Positions 1-9,403 of a stretch of DNA of 64,000 nt are shown in pieces (positions within the stretch are counted from its first letter, which is position 1; each line of letters starts with the position of its first letter). The stretch is from an uncultured Lachnospiraceae bacterium (GTDB lineage Bacteria > Bacillota > Clostridia > Lachnospirales > Lachnospiraceae). Both the position numbers and the translations under genes were made by a program. Under the pieces are notes generated by a model. The model saw only the letters and a program-made list of their open reading frames with translations. It was not told where the DNA came from and did no database searches. The DNA lies in NCBI GenBank assembly GCA_910585465.1, contig CAJUEW010000008.1, positions 62,001 through 126,000 of the forward strand, read 5' to 3'.

Positions 1-63
1 GGCTTTTGTTATATTTTCCTCTCTTGCCACTGTTAAAAAATACTTTAAAACACGCAGTTCCAT
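1..63 (-). CDS. LysR-family transcriptional regulator, N-terminal fragment (runs off the window)
   Basis: Reading leftward from the ATG at 63, the only 21 codons in the window give MELRVLKYFLTVAREENITK, the hallmark first helix of LysR-type regulators, in which a winged helix-turn-helix precedes a ligand-binding domain. In-frame ATGs at 69 and 75 are possible starts, but a GGGG stretch a few bases upstream favours 63. The gene lies 85 bp downstream of the MATE exporter on the same strand, so it may control that exporter. The ligand and the rest of the protein cannot be seen. Confidence 0.8.
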   Translation of the reverse strand, partial: MELRVLKYFLTVAREENITKA

Positions 64-148
64 AATCATCCCCATTTCTCACAGTTTCATAAGGCCATAT
101 TTATGATACTAGCATGCTTCCGGCCAGAAAGCAATAACTCCCCAGTCC

Positions 149-1474
149 TTAAATCAACTGAAATTGCTTCCATTTTCCTCTCTGAAAATGGGTATAAAAA
201 ACTACAGCACGAATACACCAGTCCAGGCACATGGCCCATGCTATGCCAATCACACCCATACGCATAACAATAGCAAAGAACAAAGAGAAAATAAGCCTGG
301 CGCCAATCGTCGTGGCCAGCGACACAATCATGGTAAACTTCACATCTCCTGCTGCACGCATTCCTTTTCCCAGAGGATCTGCAAACGGAAAGGCAATACA
401 ATTAAAGATGTTATGAATCAAAACTAACAACACTGTCAGTGTTTTCGTGTCCTCTGCCACATCATAGAACTGCATGACCAGCGGCGTCAGTGCAAATACA
501 GCCACATTCCATACAACAGAAATCAGAATTGTTATCTTTAGAAGTTTTCGGAAATAATATTCCGCCTGTTTTGCATCCCCGCCTCCCATGCACTGTCCAA
601 TCACTGTAATAAACACAGGCCCCATTGTTACACAGACCAAAGCGGCCAAAGACCAGATACTCTGGGCAATCCCATTCGCAGCAATCTGTGATGTACCAAA
701 CAACGCCACGACACTGCTTAAAGCCACTTTGACAAATTGGAAAATTCCCTGTTCCACACCATTGGGTACAGCAATTTTCAAAATTTTCTTTAAGAGTCCC
801 CCATGAAAACGGCAGATCCACTGTATTTTGTAGCAGACACCATTTTCTTTCCGAAAACAAAGGAGCGTCACTGCCACTGCTGAAAATGTCCTTGCAATCA
901 GGGATGGATATGCCACTCCTTCCACTCCTGCATGAAGCCCAAATACACCGATAATATTTCCGATTACATTAATTAAATTAGAAATAACCGCAATATACAT
1001 AGTCGTGCTTGTTTTTCCAATGCTCCGAAAGAGCGCTGCACCAGCATTATAAATGGCAATCGCCGGATAGGAATAGGCAGAAACCCGAAGGTAAACCAGG
1101 CAGGCATCCATTACCTCCTGTTCCACTTTTCCAAACAAAAGCTGCATCAGCGAATATCCAAAAAATAAGACGACAGCCATAATTCCCAATGAAAACAAAA
1201 TGGAAATCATCAAAAGCTGGCTGGCAGACTCTCCTGCCGTATCCTGCTTTTTTCCGCCAATATACTGGCTGACTATCACAGCGCCGCCCGAAGCCAATGC
1301 CGTAAACAGGAAGATAAAAATAGTATTAAAAGAATTTACCAGCGATACTCCGGACACTGCGGCCTCCCCCGCAAAACTAATCACAAAAATATCTGCCAGA
1401 CCTACCAATATCACCAGAAGCTGCTCCAAAAATAAAGGAGCAATCAACCTCCTTAAATCCTTATTGCTAAACAT
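149..1474 (-). CDS. MATE-family efflux transporter
   Basis: A 441-residue integral membrane protein with the twelve-helix, two-bundle pattern of the MATE (multidrug and toxin extrusion) family. Members export cationic drugs or metabolites by Na+ or H+ antiport. It opens with FSNKDLRRLIAPLFLEQLL and shows the usual GGKKQDTAGE-type loop after the second helix and a matching MGGGDAKQAE loop in the second half, reflecting internal duplication. The length is typical. The start has a strong GGAGGAGGA site. A LysR gene follows on the same strand and may regulate it. The substrate cannot be predicted. Confidence 0.92.
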   Translation of the reverse strand: MFSNKDLRRLIAPLFLEQLLVILVGLADIFVISFAGEAAVSGVSLVNSFNTIFIFLFTALASGGAVIVSQYIGGKKQDTAGESASQLLMISILFSLGIMAVVLFFGYSLMQLLFGKVEQEVMDACLVYLRVSAYSYPAIAIYNAGAALFRSIGKTSTTMYIAVISNLINVIGNIIGVFGLHAGVEGVAYPSLIARTFSAVAVTLLCFRKENGVCYKIQWICRFHGGLLKKILKIAVPNGVEQGIFQFVKVALSSVVALFGTSQIAANGIAQSIWSLAALVCVTMGPVFITVIGQCMGGGDAKQAEYYFRKLLKITILISVVWNVAVFALTPLVMQFYDVAEDTKTLTVLLVLIHNIFNCIAFPFADPLGKGMRAAGDVKFTMIVSLATTIGARLIFSLFFAIVMRMGVIGIAWAMCLDWCIRAVVFYTHFQRGKWKQFQLI

Positions 1475-1998
1475 AATCCTCCTCCTCTTTATTCATGCCT
1501 CATATTTTTATATTCTGTACATACCACATAATCCAACCCTTCACTGAACCATAATATCCAGGCCTCAGTTTACTTTTTCCTATCATGATATTATAGTTAT
1601 TATAAAATGTCTAATGCTTATATTAAATTATCAGAAATACTCAAAAAGCATATATACCTTTTCTCCTAACGGATTGTGTAATCTTAATTGTCATAAATTT
1701 TGCATGGATAATAGGAGTAAGACAAACAGTATTTGAATCAAGGCGGAAATTTTTCCACAAGCATCCATATTCAAAGCAGTTATAAAAACACATACGCAAA
1801 GCAATAAACCGTTTGCTTTGGTGATGTAGCTAAAATATTTTTGAACCGCCTTTTCATAATCATTTTATCGCATATCTTTTATTCAAACTTGTTATCATTG
1901 CTTTTCCTCTAACCTAGATAGAATAGAAATACCGAAAGGACTGTGTTAGAATATGTCATAGGAAAAAACGGCTATTTTAACAAAAAGGAGATGGTTAT
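1475..1998. other. Intergenic region between divergent MATE and EamA genes
   Basis: This AT-rich spacer of about 520 bp between two diverging transporter genes holds no convincing ORF. It must contain both promoters, but I could not fix either with good spacing. A short inverted repeat (CAAAGCA at 1797-1803 and TGCTTTG at 1814-1820) and the separated pair AAGGCGG/CCGCCTT near 1740 and 1850 are visible. They could be regulator sites or remnants. Nothing else is recognised. Confidence 0.5.
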
Positions 1999-2412
1999 AT
2001 GTGGTTTGTTTTTGCTTTGCTCTCTGCTGTTTTTGCGGCACTCACATCCATACTGGCGAAGGTTGGGATTGAAGGGGTAAATTCCAACCTTGCAACAGCA
2101 ATCCGGACAGTTGTCGTTGTGCTTATGGCATGGGGGATGGTATTTTTGACCAATACACAGGGCGGAATTCCGGGCATCGGGAAGAAAAGCTGGCTGTTCC
2201 TCATTCTATCCGGGCTGGCTACTGGCGCTTCCTGGCTGTGCTATTATAAGGCGCTTCAAATAGGGGATGCGTCAAAAGTGGTCCCCGTTGACAAATTAAG
2301 CGTAGTCATTACGCTCGTGCTTGCCTTTCTCTTCCTTCATGAGAAGTTCACAGTAAAATCCATGATAGGATGCATCCTGATTGGGGCCGGCACTTTTCTT
2401 ATGGTTTTGTAA
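1999..2412 (+). CDS. EamA-family half-size transporter
   Basis: A 137-residue, very hydrophobic protein of about five membrane helices that matches one EamA (drug/metabolite transporter) repeat. It begins MWFVFALLSAVFAALTSILA and keeps the central ASWLCYYKALQIGDASKV and VPVDKLSVV stretches typical of single-repeat EamA proteins. Full-size DMT exporters have two such repeats, so this one probably acts as a dimer. An AAAGGAG site lies about 8 bases before the ATG. It stands alone, divergent from the MATE gene. The substrate is unknown. Confidence 0.9.
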   Translation: MWFVFALLSAVFAALTSILAKVGIEGVNSNLATAIRTVVVVLMAWGMVFLTNTQGGIPGIGKKSWLFLILSGLATGASWLCYYKALQIGDASKVVPVDKLSVVITLVLAFLFLHEKFTVKSMIGCILIGAGTFLMVL

Positions 2413-2723
2413 TCCGGGAGATTGTGAAAAGAGGCGGGGCTGCTGACAGCCGCAATTAAGGACAGAAAAAGGCGGTACAGCCCTTATAATCGGGGCTATA
2501 CCGCCTAATCGAAACTTACTTCCCTGTGACTGGTAAACATTTGATTTTACTGGTCTTTTTCACCCAAAGTTTTCATCGTGGGGATTGTAGGTGTATCTAT
2601 TTTTATATGTCTACATAGTTCTGTAAAAGCCTATTTTTCACCAATCTTCATTTTTTATACGTACCCACAGATATCCATCAATCTCCATAAATTCATAAAA
2701 ACTGGTTCAGATTTGGCTCAAAG
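2413..2723. other. Spacer between the EamA gene and the transposase fragment
   Basis: About 310 bp between two converging reading frames. Apart from the strong hairpin at 2470-2506 it is AT-rich and I see no gene, promoter or repeat in it. It forms the left flank of the restriction-modification island. Confidence 0.4.
2465..2506 (-). terminator. Rho-independent terminator
   Basis: Inverted repeat AGGCGGTACAGCCC (2470-2483) and GGGGCTATACCGCCT (2492-2506) gives a stem of about 14 pairs. On the minus strand it is followed directly by TTTTTCTG, so it ends transcripts coming from the restriction-modification and transposase-fragment side. It may also stop EamA transcripts from the other side. 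Confidence 0.75.
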
Positions 2724-3191
2724 TTATACTTTCTTATTCGTCTGCAAATGCCTTACTTCATCCAATGAAAGACCACATAACGCCGAAATTTCTTCTAAGG
2801 CATACTTACCCGCCATAATCATAGCTGACGCAATATCCATAGCCTTCTTCTGAGCCGCTATATTAGCAGCTTCATTCCTCATATCTTCCATAACCTTACA
2901 CATTTCCTGCACCCCTTTCGAATTTTCCTTTAAATACCTTGTACGTTCCGCCATTAAATCAAAATGCATATCATCTGCCCGTGTACAGTTAAAATCGTGC
3001 ATCAATCTTCCAATTTCTGACTCCCCGCGAAACTCGCCGTTCACATACCGAATATGCTCTCCATCCTCAAAGTTCATGCCTGTTGTGAGATTTATCCGTT
3101 CCACCACATAAACAGGTTCCCCTTTTCCATAAAAATCTTTTTCCGTAATGAAAATGGTGTACTTAAATGTATGATTTTCATTATGATGTAC
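2724..3191 (-). pseudogene. Rpn-family (PD-(D/E)XK nuclease) transposase, C-terminal remnant
   Basis: The open frame carries about 155 codons that match the second half of Rpn/PDDEXK-type putative transposases, including YTIFITEKDFYGKGEPVY, a VERIN strand and the C-terminal ALEEISALCGLSLDEVRHLQ helix-turn-helix-like tail. Family members are about 300 residues, so the N-terminal nuclease half is gone. The frame runs unbroken up to the hsdS stop codon, which lies directly upstream in the same frame, so no native start survives. The first internal ATG is at 3107. I read it as a fragment left when the restriction-modification module joined this site; the protein is unlikely to act as a nuclease. 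Confidence 0.75.
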
Positions 3192-4529
3192 CTATAATAC
3201 CGCTTTCACCATTTCCCCCGCCCACTCCTCCACAGGATCATTCGTCCCCAGCTCCCCTCGGAATGCACGGGCTAAAATCGCCTTTTTCATGGTGTCGATC
3301 TGGGCGAGGATAGCTTCGGCGGATTTTTTGGCTTGCTTTTCTAATGTAATCAACTTTTGAAGCAATACAACAATCTCCCTCTGCTCATCTATCATTGGAA
3401 CGGGGACTACAAATGCTCCAATCTTTTTAGCGTTAATATTCGATTGATTCACTCCGTCTGTTTTGACCGAGTTGCAGTACACTTTTGCTTTATTTGTATT
3501 CAAGGCGTAATTCAAAAAATCGCCTATTACTACATCATGGTCATACTCCAACTTAATCAAATACCCTGCATAGATGGCAGGATACTCACCGCGATAGATA
3601 GAAGTTTTTCCAACCAATGCTGCACTGTTTGTCCGATTAAAAAGAACATCGCCATCCTCAAGATGGTATTTTTCAATGTCTTCTTTATCACTAGAATATA
3701 CCAGATCAGACCAATCAATTTCACCTTGTTGAAGATTACCCATACGGATTACAACTACAGAACCGGATTTTTCAGATTTTTTTGCAGTTCCATATTTCAG
3801 CGAGTGGCAAATGGAATCTATTGAAAGCTGTTTCCAACTCTCCATCCCAACCCCATGCTTTTCTCTCCACTTTGCCGTCAACTCCCCGGTAAACCCCTTA
3901 TGCAGAATCGCAGACTTCCGCAGTTCAAACCCGTCCACTACAGCCTGTGCCTTTTCTTTTGCCTCATCCAGCTTGGCAAACAGGCTTTCAATGCGGGAGA
4001 CAATGCGGTGCTGTTCGGAGAGAGGAGCAAGGGGGATTTTGTACGTCTTGATAATTTCTTGAGAAATGTTAGGCTGTGCTCCGCCCTTGCCTTTCTTGAC
4101 AAAATTATCTTTCTCTGAACAAACATAATAGAATAAATATTTGAAATACATTGCTGGTGAAACCACACCACAAGCACAAGCCTGATTAGTAGCTGCTTCA
4201 ATGCCCAAAATACCAACTTTTCCAATGGTAGCGCCATACATGGCTATTGCAATTGTGTTGACAGGAAAGAGTTTCGCACTAGAATGAGCAATGGCATCGT
4301 CTGATATGTGTTCCTCTGCTTCAAAGATATAGCCATTGTTTAATTCGCCTGTTTTTATCCAAGGTATCGACCCTTGGTAATATGTGGAAATTTTCCTTGA
4401 AGGCGTACCACCGGAACCCCATTGAGCAATATTTTCCATTCTTGTCCAACACCAATTCTCCGGCACCTGATACGGCTGCTCCTCCACTGGCACAAACGGG
4501 CTTGCGGAGGCTTCTTTTTTCGTCGCCAT
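3192..4529 (-). CDS. hsdS: Type I restriction-modification specificity subunit HsdS
   Basis: This 445-residue protein chooses the DNA sequence that the type I complex methylates or cleaves. It has two target-recognition domains (about residues 20-185 and 230-395), each followed by a conserved helical spacer (SEQHRIVSRIESLFAKLDEA and DEQREIVVLLQKLITLEKQA). The first contains the typical GSGGTPSRK and IPWIKTGEL motifs. Each half-target probably matches one domain, giving a bipartite site. The ATG at 4529 shares its A with the hsdM stop (TGATG), so the two are translationally coupled; a GTG one codon earlier is possible. The recognised sequence cannot be deduced. Confidence 0.93.
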   Translation of the reverse strand: MATKKEASASPFVPVEEQPYQVPENWCWTRMENIAQWGSGGTPSRKISTYYQGSIPWIKTGELNNGYIFEAEEHISDDAIAHSSAKLFPVNTIAIAMYGATIGKVGILGIEAATNQACACGVVSPAMYFKYLFYYVCSEKDNFVKKGKGGAQPNISQEIIKTYKIPLAPLSEQHRIVSRIESLFAKLDEAKEKAQAVVDGFELRKSAILHKGFTGELTAKWREKHGVGMESWKQLSIDSICHSLKYGTAKKSEKSGSVVVIRMGNLQQGEIDWSDLVYSSDKEDIEKYHLEDGDVLFNRTNSAALVGKTSIYRGEYPAIYAGYLIKLEYDHDVVIGDFLNYALNTNKAKVYCNSVKTDGVNQSNINAKKIGAFVVPVPMIDEQREIVVLLQKLITLEKQAKKSAEAILAQIDTMKKAILARAFRGELGTNDPVEEWAGEMVKAVL

Positions 4530-5947
4530 CACTCCACCCCCGACAACGCTTTCAGCTCATTCACCACGCTCTGTAAAAGGTCCACCGCTTCTTCCAGCTG
4601 CGAGATAGCTTCCTCACCGCTCTCTATCGGGTCGGGCAAATCGGCATAGTCGACAATGGAATCATCCCTGATTAGCCCCAGGTCAAGGCTGTTCCCCTTC
4701 TGAGCGATCTGCTCCCGGGTAAACACACTCCACCGCTCGTCCTGCACTGTGCGACGGTCAGCAGCTTCATACGCCGCCTCAAAGTCTGAGAAATGCTCTG
4801 TTTTCAGCGGGTTTGTCTTGCCGAAAGAGGGCATATTGGTGCGCAGGTCATAGAACCATACCTCCTGCGTATTGTCTTTGTCCACTCTGCCGCGGGTAAA
4901 AAACAGCACATTGGTCTTGACCCCCTGGGCGTAGAAAATACCCGTGGGCAGGCGCAGAACTGTATGCAGATCACACTTATCCATCAGATCAATCCTGATT
5001 TTTTCTCCGTCGCCGTCCGCAAAGAGGACGTTATCCGGCAACACCACGGCGGCGCGGGCTTTGCCGTCCGCTTTCAGACTGCGGTAGATGTGCTGCAGAA
5101 AATTGAGCTGCTTATTGCTGGTGGTATAGGTAAAGTCGTCACGGGTAGCACGCTCGCCGCCCTTCTTGGTTCCAAACGGGGGATTGGTGAGAACTACGTC
5201 ATAACCCCTCATGCCCTTGCCGAGATTGGACAGGGTATCGCCCAGGGTAATTTCTCCCTCCATATCGTGCAGCATGGCGTTCATCAGAGCCAGACGGTGG
5301 GTGTCATGTACCAGCTCCGTTCCTGTGAAAGCCTCCGTGCGCTCAAAGGCGGCGGTGTCCGAATCCAGGTTAAAGAAATCATCGGTCTGCTCCGCAACAT
5401 ATTGATGGGCCGCGATCATAAATCCAAAGGTGCCGCAGGCGGGATCGTTGCAACGCTCTTTCGGCTGCGGTTTCACCAGACGGGTCATCATATCGATCAG
5501 AACGCGAGGGGTAAAGTACTGCCCCGCGCCTGATTTCTTCTCGTTGGCGTTTTTCTCCAAAAGTCCTTCATACAGATTGCCAAGCCCCTCCTCACGGGCG
5601 GAGAACCAGTCCAGTCCGTCAATGGTGGTGATAATTTTTTCAAGGTTTTTCGGCTCGTCAATATTGGTAGCCGCGCCCTGGTAGATTTCCCGCACACGAC
5701 CAGTGCAATTCTCTCCCAGGTGGTTCAGCAGCTCCTTATAGAACTTTTTCAGTTCAATACCGCTTTTGGCGGTCAGCATATCCCAGCGGTAGGCTCCGGG
5801 TATCTGGTCCTCCGCTCCCGTTTCCTTCGCCATTTTCAGGAACAGGATATAGGTCAGCTCCGTGACATACTGGTGATAGGTGATGCCATCATCACGGAGA
5901 ACGTTGCAGAGGTTCCAGAGTTTAGAGACAATTTCCTGGGTGGTCAT
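4529..5947 (-). CDS. hsdM: Type I restriction-modification DNA methyltransferase HsdM
   Basis: A 472-residue N6-adenine methyltransferase subunit, which with HsdS forms the modification enzyme and with HsdR the full endonuclease. The N-terminal helical domain (TTQEIVSKLWNLCNVLRDDG) precedes the SAM-binding motif DPACGTFGFMIAAH and the catalytic NPPF motif (VVLTNPPFGTKKGG). Length is normal. I place the start at 5947, not at the upstream in-frame ATG at 5980, because a GGAGG lies 9 bases before it and the preceding small ORF ends in a TGATG overlap exactly there. It is followed by hsdS with the same overlap type. Confidence 0.94.
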   Translation of the reverse strand: MTTQEIVSKLWNLCNVLRDDGITYHQYVTELTYILFLKMAKETGAEDQIPGAYRWDMLTAKSGIELKKFYKELLNHLGENCTGRVREIYQGAATNIDEPKNLEKIITTIDGLDWFSAREEGLGNLYEGLLEKNANEKKSGAGQYFTPRVLIDMMTRLVKPQPKERCNDPACGTFGFMIAAHQYVAEQTDDFFNLDSDTAAFERTEAFTGTELVHDTHRLALMNAMLHDMEGEITLGDTLSNLGKGMRGYDVVLTNPPFGTKKGGERATRDDFTYTTSNKQLNFLQHIYRSLKADGKARAAVVLPDNVLFADGDGEKIRIDLMDKCDLHTVLRLPTGIFYAQGVKTNVLFFTRGRVDKDNTQEVWFYDLRTNMPSFGKTNPLKTEHFSDFEAAYEAADRRTVQDERWSVFTREQIAQKGNSLDLGLIRDDSIVDYADLPDPIESGEEAISQLEEAVDLLQSVVNELKALSGVE

Positions 5948-6069
5948 CAGAACTGGCCTCCATTTCTCTGCTGTTCCCAATATTTACACTGTTTCTCCAT
6001 TTGCTGAAGGTTGTAATTTGTAACATAAGTAGGATTAAACAGGTTATATGGATACTGATTATAAATCAT
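5947..6069 (-). CDS. Small 40-codon ORF coupled between hsdR and hsdM
   Basis: A 40-residue frame starting MIYNQYPYNLFNPTY and ending EQQRNGGQF. Its ATG overlaps the hsdR stop by four bases (ATGA, 6066-6069) and its TGA shares one base with the hsdM ATG (TGATG at 5945-5949). A GGAGG sits 9 bases before its start, inside the hsdR end, the same spacing as for hsdM. Nearly half the residues are Asn, Gln or Tyr, with one Cys and one Trp and no signal peptide or membrane segment. I do not recognise a family. The exact fit between two stop/start overlaps argues for real translation, perhaps as a small partner of the complex or as a coupling leader for hsdM. Confidence 0.65.
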   Translation of the reverse strand: MIYNQYPYNLFNPTYVTNYNLQQMEKQCKYWEQQRNGGQF

Positions 6070-9000
6070 GCAGTTTGTCCTCCATCGTCATACAGATACT
6101 CATTGAGTTCCAAAATAATATTTTCCAGCTCGTTGCCAAACACTTTATTGATCTTCACAAAACCTCCCTGAGCCTTAAAGCGCCCATCCTCGTCAAACAC
6201 GGTCACATTCAGCACCGATTCTTCCAGCAGATATTTTTCCATCCTGCCAATCCAGTTCAATTCCTGTTTTGAAAATCTATGGGCCTTTTTCAGCCTGTCC
6301 ACTGCCCGCCTGATTCTGGCCTCATGAGAAATCAGCGTAGAACCAATAGCGTATCGGCGTATCAGGCTGATAATGTCGGCAGCGGTTTCCTCATTAGTCA
6401 TCTGGGAAACGGCGGTGTTGAGCTGCCGGGTAGTAAAGCCCTCTCTGTACAGTGTCAGGCGCAGAGTCCGGAGGCTCTCGCGGGTCAGCTCTTTCGGCCT
6501 GGTGCAGACAATATTCAGCGCGGCAATCTCATTCAGGTTGGTCATGACATAGTCCGCAAATGCGTCCAGATAGTCTTCAGGCTTACTTCCCCTTCCATAT
6601 CCTCTGCTATGCTCCAAAAGTTTATCCTCGTGATCGGAAATCACAACCGGACGGCGGTTGTCAGGGGTGAACTGCTCCAGCATTTTAAATAGTTCCGCAT
6701 TGGCAAGCAGGCGGTTCTTTGCATCCGCCGGCTTACGCTGCTGAATATCAGCTATAAACCGGGTGGGATCCTGCCCCTCTGTCATGCTGATAAAATGCTC
6801 CATGGTTCTGGAATCCATATGCCGTTTTTTTCGTTGCAGTCTGGCAATGATCTGGTCGATCTGGTACTGAACCTGCTTTTCATCGTCCAGCACTTCCAGC
6901 CCCGTCAAGAGCTGTGCAAACGTGGCGGCAGGGTTGGCAACCGCGGGCTTCATGGTGTTGACCTCTTCCAGAGAATCATAGACGCCAACAGGATCATAGA
7001 TTTCAAAATGGGTCTTGTGGATTTCAGGACAGAGGCGGGTCGCACGGCCCATCATCTGTTCAAACAGAATGCGTGATTTTACCCGGCGCATGAATACCAA
7101 TGTTGTAATTTCGGGAACATCTATTCCCGTCGTCAGTAAATCGACCGTAACAACAATGCCCGGGAAGCGTTCATTCTTAAAACGTTTAATGGCCTCCAGC
7201 ACTTTCTTCCGATTGCCTCCGCCGACAGAACCAGTGATTTTCATAATGGCATCGTTGTCCACGCCTGTTTTCGTATAAATATCTTTCAAAATTTTGACAA
7301 TCAAATCGGCATGGTCATCATTGACAGCATAAATCAGTGTTTTACCCTGTTCGGAACTTTCCGGGTCAATGTCACGGGCAATTTCTTCCAGAACCGTCCG
7401 ATTGAAGTGCTCAGTAATGACTTTCCTGTTGAACGCCTCCACATCAAAATCCAATTCATCATTCAGAAGCTCGGAATTGGTAATCTCCCCCGTCACAGGG
7501 TCATAAAGTGTAATGGTATCGCCCTCTTTGTAGTGAATGCCCTCCCTGCTCAGTTTTGTGGTCAGCTCGTGGGGTGCGTCATGGTCAACCAGATACCCTT
7601 CAATGACAGCCTCGCGGTAAGTGTACTTGAATACAGGCTGTCCGAAGATTTCCGTGGTCTGTAAAGCCGGCGTAGCAGTCAGCGCAATTTTTACAGCGTC
7701 AAAATATTCCACTACGCTGCGGTATTTGCTCTGATAGTCGAGCTGATCGCGGTAGAGAACTTCATACTCGCCCATTTCTCTGTCCAGGATGTATCCCCTG
7801 TGCGCCTCGTCTATGATAATCAGGTCAAAATCAGAGACAGCGGGCATTGTATCCTCGGCATTGTATAGAATCCGTTTCACCATGCTCTGAACCGTAGCAA
7901 TCTGGATACGGGTTTCACGGTCTGTCTCTCTGTCTTCCAGTCCCTTGATGTTGTAAATATCATCAAGGGTCATCAAATCCTCCAGCCTGACTTCCTTAAA
8001 TACATCGGCTGCCTGTTCCCCAAGGGCATTTCGATCCACAAGGAAAAGGATTCTGCGGAATCGTCCTGTTTTCAGAAAGCGATAAATCATCCCTAGAATA
8101 GTGCGGGTCTTGCCTGTACCCGTCGCCATAGCAAGCAGAACGCTGGTCTGACCGTTGATGATGGCTTTCTCAGCTTCCTCTATCGCTCTGATCTGGTACG
8201 CGCGGAGGTTCAGTCCATCTTTGTCCTGTAACAGATCATAGGACATTTCCTGCAATTCCTGATTCCGTGCGGAAATATCTTTTTCCATCAGTTCCAGTAT
8301 TCCTTCCGGACTCATCCAACCCCTTAAAGCCCTGGGATTATTATCAGGCTGCCGCAAATCCAGAAACCATATGCCGCTTTTGGTATCGTACTGCTCCAAG
8401 TAGGGTCTTCCATTGGTGGCAAAGGTAAACGGCACTTTATAGCTGCCCCATGTACCCATTCGATAGGCGTCATCAGCGCTGCGTATATGCCGGGAATAGT
8501 CCTTGCACTGGTAATCAATGACAGAGGGAATATCCTTATGGATCGCCTTTGCCTCTATCGTAGCTACCATCTGCATACCTGCAAACAGTGCGTAATCCAC
8601 ATAGCCCCGATTGCCAGCAGTGGAGTCGGTGGGCCATTCGGCAATCGCGATGTTGCGTCCCTTCGCAGGGCGTGTTCCCCTGGAGTAACACAGCAATTCC
8701 GTATCGGCCTCCCAGCCGACCTTGCGGAGCTGTTCATCGATCAGATAGCGTGTCTCCGCCTCAGATTTGATTCTCTGGCCTGCCGCCCTGCCGGACTGCT
8801 TCTTTCTCGTTTCTTTTTCAACGGCGGGGGCTGTTGCCGCTGCCTTTTCCGCCTCCTCAATCAGATGTTCTTCCCGGGCCTTTTCGCTTTGCGTATCCTT
8901 GCTGACAGGTTCCGTGGTTTCAGATGGCATAATAAAGGGTTGGTTCTGATAGTTCCAGTCCCCATAGGTCTGCATGAACCACTCACACAGACCATATGCC

Positions 9001-9329
9001 ATTTGGAGCAATGCCTTTCCATCGGTGACAGAAGCATAGTTTTCATGTGCTGCTTTATTGCGGATCCTGCGCAGAGCATGAAGAATATCCACCAGATCAC
9101 GGGTAAGCATTCCCTCACGGAAAAGCACATCAATTTTATTTACCGCCGTATTGTTATTGGGAAGGGGGATTCTATCATATGTAAAGCACAAATTAACAAC
9201 TGTCTCGCCAATCATCCCTAATTTTATCAGACAGGAATTGGAATCGTTGTACAGGTATTTTTCTGCCAGCTCACCAAAGTTCGCCAGCACAGGAAAATGG
9301 CTGTTCAGGAACTTAAAGTTAGACTTCAT
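6066..9329 (-). CDS. hsdR: Type I restriction endonuclease subunit HsdR
   Basis: A 1087-residue motor and nuclease subunit. An N-terminal DUF4145-like helical region (about 1-140) precedes a PD-(D/E)XK nuclease region with YVDYALF and IEAKA (about 240-265). The SF2 translocase core follows, with Walker A MATGTGKTRT, IIIDEAHRGY (DEAH), LTATPA and the motif VI stretch QMMGRATRL. The C-terminal part resembles EcoEI-type R subunits, placing the system near type IB. All key motifs are present, so restriction is probably active. AAGGAGG lies 7 bases before the ATG. It is first in the operon hsdR - small ORF - hsdM - hsdS. Confidence 0.94.
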   Translation of the reverse strand: MKSNFKFLNSHFPVLANFGELAEKYLYNDSNSCLIKLGMIGETVVNLCFTYDRIPLPNNNTAVNKIDVLFREGMLTRDLVDILHALRRIRNKAAHENYASVTDGKALLQMAYGLCEWFMQTYGDWNYQNQPFIMPSETTEPVSKDTQSEKAREEHLIEEAEKAAATAPAVEKETRKKQSGRAAGQRIKSEAETRYLIDEQLRKVGWEADTELLCYSRGTRPAKGRNIAIAEWPTDSTAGNRGYVDYALFAGMQMVATIEAKAIHKDIPSVIDYQCKDYSRHIRSADDAYRMGTWGSYKVPFTFATNGRPYLEQYDTKSGIWFLDLRQPDNNPRALRGWMSPEGILELMEKDISARNQELQEMSYDLLQDKDGLNLRAYQIRAIEEAEKAIINGQTSVLLAMATGTGKTRTILGMIYRFLKTGRFRRILFLVDRNALGEQAADVFKEVRLEDLMTLDDIYNIKGLEDRETDRETRIQIATVQSMVKRILYNAEDTMPAVSDFDLIIIDEAHRGYILDREMGEYEVLYRDQLDYQSKYRSVVEYFDAVKIALTATPALQTTEIFGQPVFKYTYREAVIEGYLVDHDAPHELTTKLSREGIHYKEGDTITLYDPVTGEITNSELLNDELDFDVEAFNRKVITEHFNRTVLEEIARDIDPESSEQGKTLIYAVNDDHADLIVKILKDIYTKTGVDNDAIMKITGSVGGGNRKKVLEAIKRFKNERFPGIVVTVDLLTTGIDVPEITTLVFMRRVKSRILFEQMMGRATRLCPEIHKTHFEIYDPVGVYDSLEEVNTMKPAVANPAATFAQLLTGLEVLDDEKQVQYQIDQIIARLQRKKRHMDSRTMEHFISMTEGQDPTRFIADIQQRKPADAKNRLLANAELFKMLEQFTPDNRRPVVISDHEDKLLEHSRGYGRGSKPEDYLDAFADYVMTNLNEIAALNIVCTRPKELTRESLRTLRLTLYREGFTTRQLNTAVSQMTNEETAADIISLIRRYAIGSTLISHEARIRRAVDRLKKAHRFSKQELNWIGRMEKYLLEESVLNVTVFDEDGRFKAQGGFVKINKVFGNELENIILELNEYLYDDGGQTA

Positions 9330-9365
9330 ATCGCTGCCTCCTTGCCGATTATTTATGTAGGTGAT

Positions 9366-9403
9366 GTATACTTATTGAACTGCTAATGTTCAATAAGGTA
9401 TAC
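9366..9403. repeat. 15/16-bp palindrome upstream of hsdR
   Basis: GTATACTTATTGAAC (9366-9380) and GTTCAATAAGGTATAC (9388-9403) are inverted with a 7-base loop and a single bulged base. It lies 37 bp upstream of the hsdR start, where an operator would sit, and overlaps the stop codon of the neighbouring HTH remnant. A further near-copy of one arm, GTTCGATAAGTATAC, occurs at 9847-9861 (14 of 15 bases). It may be a regulator binding site or a recombination site marking the edge of the island. Confidence 0.6.

Noticed and set aside
4793..5533. 246-codon plus-strand frame opposite hsdM
   Set aside because: Mirror frame of a strongly conserved methyltransferase; no independent support.
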